Part shown: one piece after another, positions 61,853-64,000 of the stretch | Numbering within the stretch: position 1 is the stretch's first letter | Layout: each line of letters begins with the position of its first letter | Assembly (NCBI RefSeq): GCF_005925325.1 | Contig: NZ_SRMP01000005.1 | Coordinates: forward strand, 1-64,000 | Origin: Pedobacter helvus | GTDB lineage: Bacteria > Bacteroidota > Bacteroidia > Sphingobacteriales > Sphingobacteriaceae | DNA: 64,000 bases | Direction: 5' to 3' | Translations under genes and position numbers: made by a program | The notes under the pieces: model-generated | Told to the model about the DNA's origin: nothing | Seen by the model: only the letters and a program-made list of their open reading frames with translations | Databases searched by the model: none

Positions 61853-62773
61853 ATGCAAATGTCGCAAAAGCCAGATGAAATTAGATTTGAAAGTAGCTTA
61901 GAACTTTTAGCTAAGCAAGTGGTAGAAGGTTTTATTACTGGCTTGCATAAAAGTCCATTTCATGGTTTTTCTGTAGAGTTTGCCGAGCATAGGCTTTACA
62001 ATAACGGAGATAGTGTTAAAAGTATCGATTGGAAATTGTTCGCAAAGACCGATAAACTTTTCAGCAAACGTTACGAAGAAGAAACGAATTTAAGGTGTCA
62101 GTTTGTTATCGATGTTTCGTCGTCGATGTACTTTCCGGATGATAAATACAACAAGCTCACTTTTTCTGTTCAAAGCACAGCAGCTTTAATTTATTTGCTC
62201 AAACGTCAGCGAGATGCTTTCGGTTTAAGTTTATTTACCGATCAACTGAAATTAAATACACCTGCAAAATCTACTAGTGTGCATCAGAAGTTTTTGTTCG
62301 CTAAATTGGAGGAAATGTTGGCTGCCTCGCAATTGAATGTGCAAACGGATTTGTCTTTGGCCTTGCACCAAATTGCAGACTTAATCCATAAGCGTTCATT
62401 GGTAGTTGTATTTAGCGATATGTTGCAAACTGCAAATAGTGCCGATAGGTTAGATCAAATATTTTCTGCACTACAGCATCTGAAGTTCAACAAACACGAG
62501 GTAATCGTTTTTAATGTAACCGATAAAACAAAGGAGCTTGATTTCAATTTTGAAAACAGACCTTATGAGTTTGTGGATATGGAAACGGGAACAGTGTTGA
62601 AGGCACACGCATCTAAAGTGAAGGATGCTTATCTGCAGCAGATAAGTGAATACAGGAAAAACCTTGCGTTAAAATGTGCACAGTATAAAATTGATATGGT
62701 TGATGCCGATATCAATGCCGGTTTCAACCATATTTTGGAAGCTTATTTAATTAAGCGGCAGAAAATGAGTTGA
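61853..62773 (+). CDS. DUF58 family protein with VWA-like domain
   Basis: A 306-aa cytosolic protein of the DUF58 family. YNNGDSVKSIDWKLFAKTDKLFSKRYEEETN is the family's core motif (D-x-R/K-x-I-D-W), followed by a von Willebrand A-like fold with the MIDAS DVSSSM (near residues 92-97) and VVFSDML as second metal loop. Such proteins usually work with MoxR AAA ATPases; none is inside the window downstream. The alternative start ATG at 61859 would lose two residues. Monocistronic as far as seen. Confidence 0.9.
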   Translation: MQMSQKPDEIRFESSLELLAKQVVEGFITGLHKSPFHGFSVEFAEHRLYNNGDSVKSIDWKLFAKTDKLFSKRYEEETNLRCQFVIDVSSSMYFPDDKYNKLTFSVQSTAALIYLLKRQRDAFGLSLFTDQLKLNTPAKSTSVHQKFLFAKLEEMLAASQLNVQTDLSLALHQIADLIHKRSLVVVFSDMLQTANSADRLDQIFSALQHLKFNKHEVIVFNVTDKTKELDFNFENRPYEFVDMETGTVLKAHASKVKDAYLQQISEYRKNLALKCAQYKIDMVDADINAGFNHILEAYLIKRQKMS

Positions 62774-62830
62774 ACTGCCCCTCTCTGCCTCTGGCATCTC
62801 TCCCTAAAAGAAACAGAAAATAAATATGTT

Positions 62831-62916
62831 CGTCATTGCGAGCTTTGCGAAGTAATCTTTCTAGAAAAGTCTGATGATTTGCAAAGATTACTTCCTCGAT
62901 ACTCATAGCAATAACA
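62831..62916. repeat. MITE/REP-like palindromic element
   Basis: CGTCATTGCGAG at the left and CATAGCAATAAC at the right are imperfect inverted termini; inner arms GAAGTAATCTTT (62850-62861) and AAAGATTACTTC (62883-62894) are exact complements. The shape (CGTCATTGCGAG...AAGATTACTTC...CAATGACG) is a widespread bacterial non-autonomous palindromic repeat. No ORF. Confidence 0.7.
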
Positions 62917-62924
62917 ACAAAGAA

Positions 62925-63206
62925 CTAAAATAATACGTCTGCGATATCAGGATTTTTATCAAACACTGATTTAGCGAAAGGACATAAAGGCATGATCTTT
63001 AAATGATTTGCTCTTGCGTATTCTACAGCTTTCATTAACATTTGCTGCCCGATTCCTTTACCTTTAAAATCTTCGTTGACTTCGGTGTGGTCAATAATGA
63101 ATTTAGTTGAGCCAGCCCATGTATAAGTCATTATGCCTGCTTCTTTGCCTTCTTCTACAGCTTTGAATAAGCCTCTTTTTTCTTCATTTTCTTGAATGAT
63201 TTCCAT
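62925..63206 (-). CDS. small GNAT acetyltransferase, YjdJ-like
   Basis: A 93-aa protein of the short N-acetyltransferase group: AGIMTYTWAGSTKFIIDHTEVNEDFKGKGIGQQMLMKAVEYARANHLKIMPLCPFAKSVFDKNP. The acetyl-CoA loop is FKGKGIGQQM (near 48-57) and the terminal MPLCPFAKSVFDKNP is characteristic of this group. It acetylates an unknown small molecule or protein. The class III aminotransferase lies 12 bases upstream in the same direction, so they may share a transcript. Confidence 0.9.
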   Translation of the reverse strand: MEIIQENEEKRGLFKAVEEGKEAGIMTYTWAGSTKFIIDHTEVNEDFKGKGIGQQMLMKAVEYARANHLKIMPLCPFAKSVFDKNPDIADVLF

Positions 63207-63218
63207 TTCAATTTTCGT

Positions 63219-64000
63219 TTATCGTTGTTTGCTTGTAATAGTTTCAATATTCTTGATGATAACTGCACAGGCTTTTTTAATTTCTTCTTCCGTAATGGTT
63301 AAAGGTGGTGCAATACGCATGGCATCGCTACAATGCAAGAACCAATCGCTAATGATACCGTCTTCAATACAAGCATCAATAATGGCTTTGTTAGTTTCAA
63401 AACTATCAAAACCCAGGGCAAGCATTAAACCTTTGCCTCTAATTTCTGTAATGGCTGGATGTTGTAAAAGTTGTTTGAAAAGTTCTCCTTTTGCTTCCAC
63501 TTTCTCAACTAATTTTTCATCCAATAAAGTATTTAATGTAGCCAATCCAGCAGCACAACAAACTGGATGCCCTCCAAAAGTGGTCATATGCCCTAAAATT
63601 GGATTGTAAGACAACACCGACATAATTTCCAAAGAACTGATAAAAGCACCGATAGGCATTCCGCCACCAATTCCTTTGGCTAGTAATAAGATATCAGGAA
63701 CGACATTATAGTGCTCAAAAGCGAACATTTTTCCTGTTCTGCCGAAACCAGACTGTATCTCGTCGAAAACTAAAAGCGTTTTGGTTTCATCACATTTCTT
63801 TCTCAGCGCTTCCATGTAGGCTTGATCGGCTACTCTTATGCCCGCTTCACCCTGTACTGGTTCTATAAAAACTGCCGCAATCTTTGTAGTGATCTTTTCT
63901 AAATCGGCAATGTTGTTATGATTGATGAAATCAACATTCGGTAAAAATGGCCCGTAGCCAGCTGAATAGAAATCACTTTCCATCAAACTTTCTGCGCCTT
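63219..64000 (-). CDS. class III aminotransferase, N-terminus beyond window
   Basis: The frame runs from a stop at 63219 to the right edge (no start inside the window; the in-frame residues before MESDFY are GAESL, so the internal ATG is not the start). 260 residues visible, including AVFIEPVQGEAGIRV, LLVFDEIQSGFGRTGKMFAFEH (PLP Asp) and LLLAKGIGGGMPIGAF (Schiff-base Lys), and the THFGGHPVCCAAG-like block TTFGGHPVCCAAGLATL. Probably ornithine or acetylornithine aminotransferase-type; exact substrate unsettled. Confidence 0.9.
   Translation of the reverse strand, partial: GAESLMESDFYSAGYGPFLPNVDFINHNNIADLEKITTKIAAVFIEPVQGEAGIRVADQAYMEALRKKCDETKTLLVFDEIQSGFGRTGKMFAFEHYNVVPDILLLAKGIGGGMPIGAFISSLEIMSVLSYNPILGHMTTFGGHPVCCAAGLATLNTLLDEKLVEKVEAKGELFKQLLQHPAITEIRGKGLMLALGFDSFETNKAIIDACIEDGIISDWFLHCSDAMRIAPPLTITEEEIKKACAVIIKNIETITSKQR

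Overview
The window is chromosomal DNA of a Bacteroidota bacterium, most likely a Sphingobacteriaceae member close to Pedobacter. Evidence: a SusC/SusD pair with a GH92 enzyme, a bacillithiol deacetylase (bshB1), Bacteroidota-type promoters (TTTG, about 19 nt, then TAnnTTTG) in front of many genes, weak Shine-Dalgarno sites, AT-rich intergenic DNA, and small families of dispersed palindromic repeats. Species assignment is inference.

Layout. 1-4.3 kb: 3' end of a 5S rRNA gene with terminator, an acidic small protein followed 20 nt later by an ATP-grasp enzyme, a MarR-GNAT fusion, a decayed RadC fragment, and a gene-poor stretch that may hold a small RNA next to a perfect 13-bp-arm palindrome. 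4.4-8.1 kb: glycolytic operon pfkA / sugar kinase / gapA, divergent from an NrtR-like Nudix regulator. 8.5-15.2 kb: a GG-leader peptide, an M16 peptidase, then surE, a small membrane protein, lpxB and a LacI regulator. 15.3-26.9 kb: a polysaccharide utilisation locus (ROK protein, F5/8C lipoprotein, SusC, SusD, two HExxH metallopeptidase-like proteins, GH92 alpha-mannosidase) with three perfect AAAACGTTTT operators, probably for the LacI protein; the gene set suggests high-mannose glycoprotein use.

27.1-33.9 kb: tRNA-Ala(GGC) and, beyond it, a strain-variable-looking block of minus-strand lipoprotein and secreted-protein genes under an AraC regulator, with an internal tandem duplication and a one-base frameshift. 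34.4-49 kb: core metabolism and stress genes (purA, fur-type regulator, a frameshifted four-helix-bundle gene, relA/spoT, glutathione peroxidase, bshB1, acyl-CoA dehydrogenase, lysine 6-transaminase, ACC-deaminase-like enzyme, rluD-type synthase, class IV aminotransferase). 49-50.5 kb: fmt and smpB.

50.6-56.2 kb: a manganese module: TonB receptor, Nramp transporter fused to a UspA domain, and a DtxR/MntR repressor; the receptor and mntR promoters carry the same 16-nt site TTTAGATTTGTCTAAA, which contains the -7 box. 56.3-64 kb: Lrp regulator, ung, thioredoxin-like protein, small hypotheticals, lysS, a DUF58 protein, a GNAT protein and a class III aminotransferase cut by the window edge.

Starts were moved inward from the longest ORF where a -7 box or family length demanded it (gapA, M16, fur, DUF4294, rluD, class IV aminotransferase, lysS, a 70-aa hypothetical). 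All family names are recognised by reading motifs; no database search was run.
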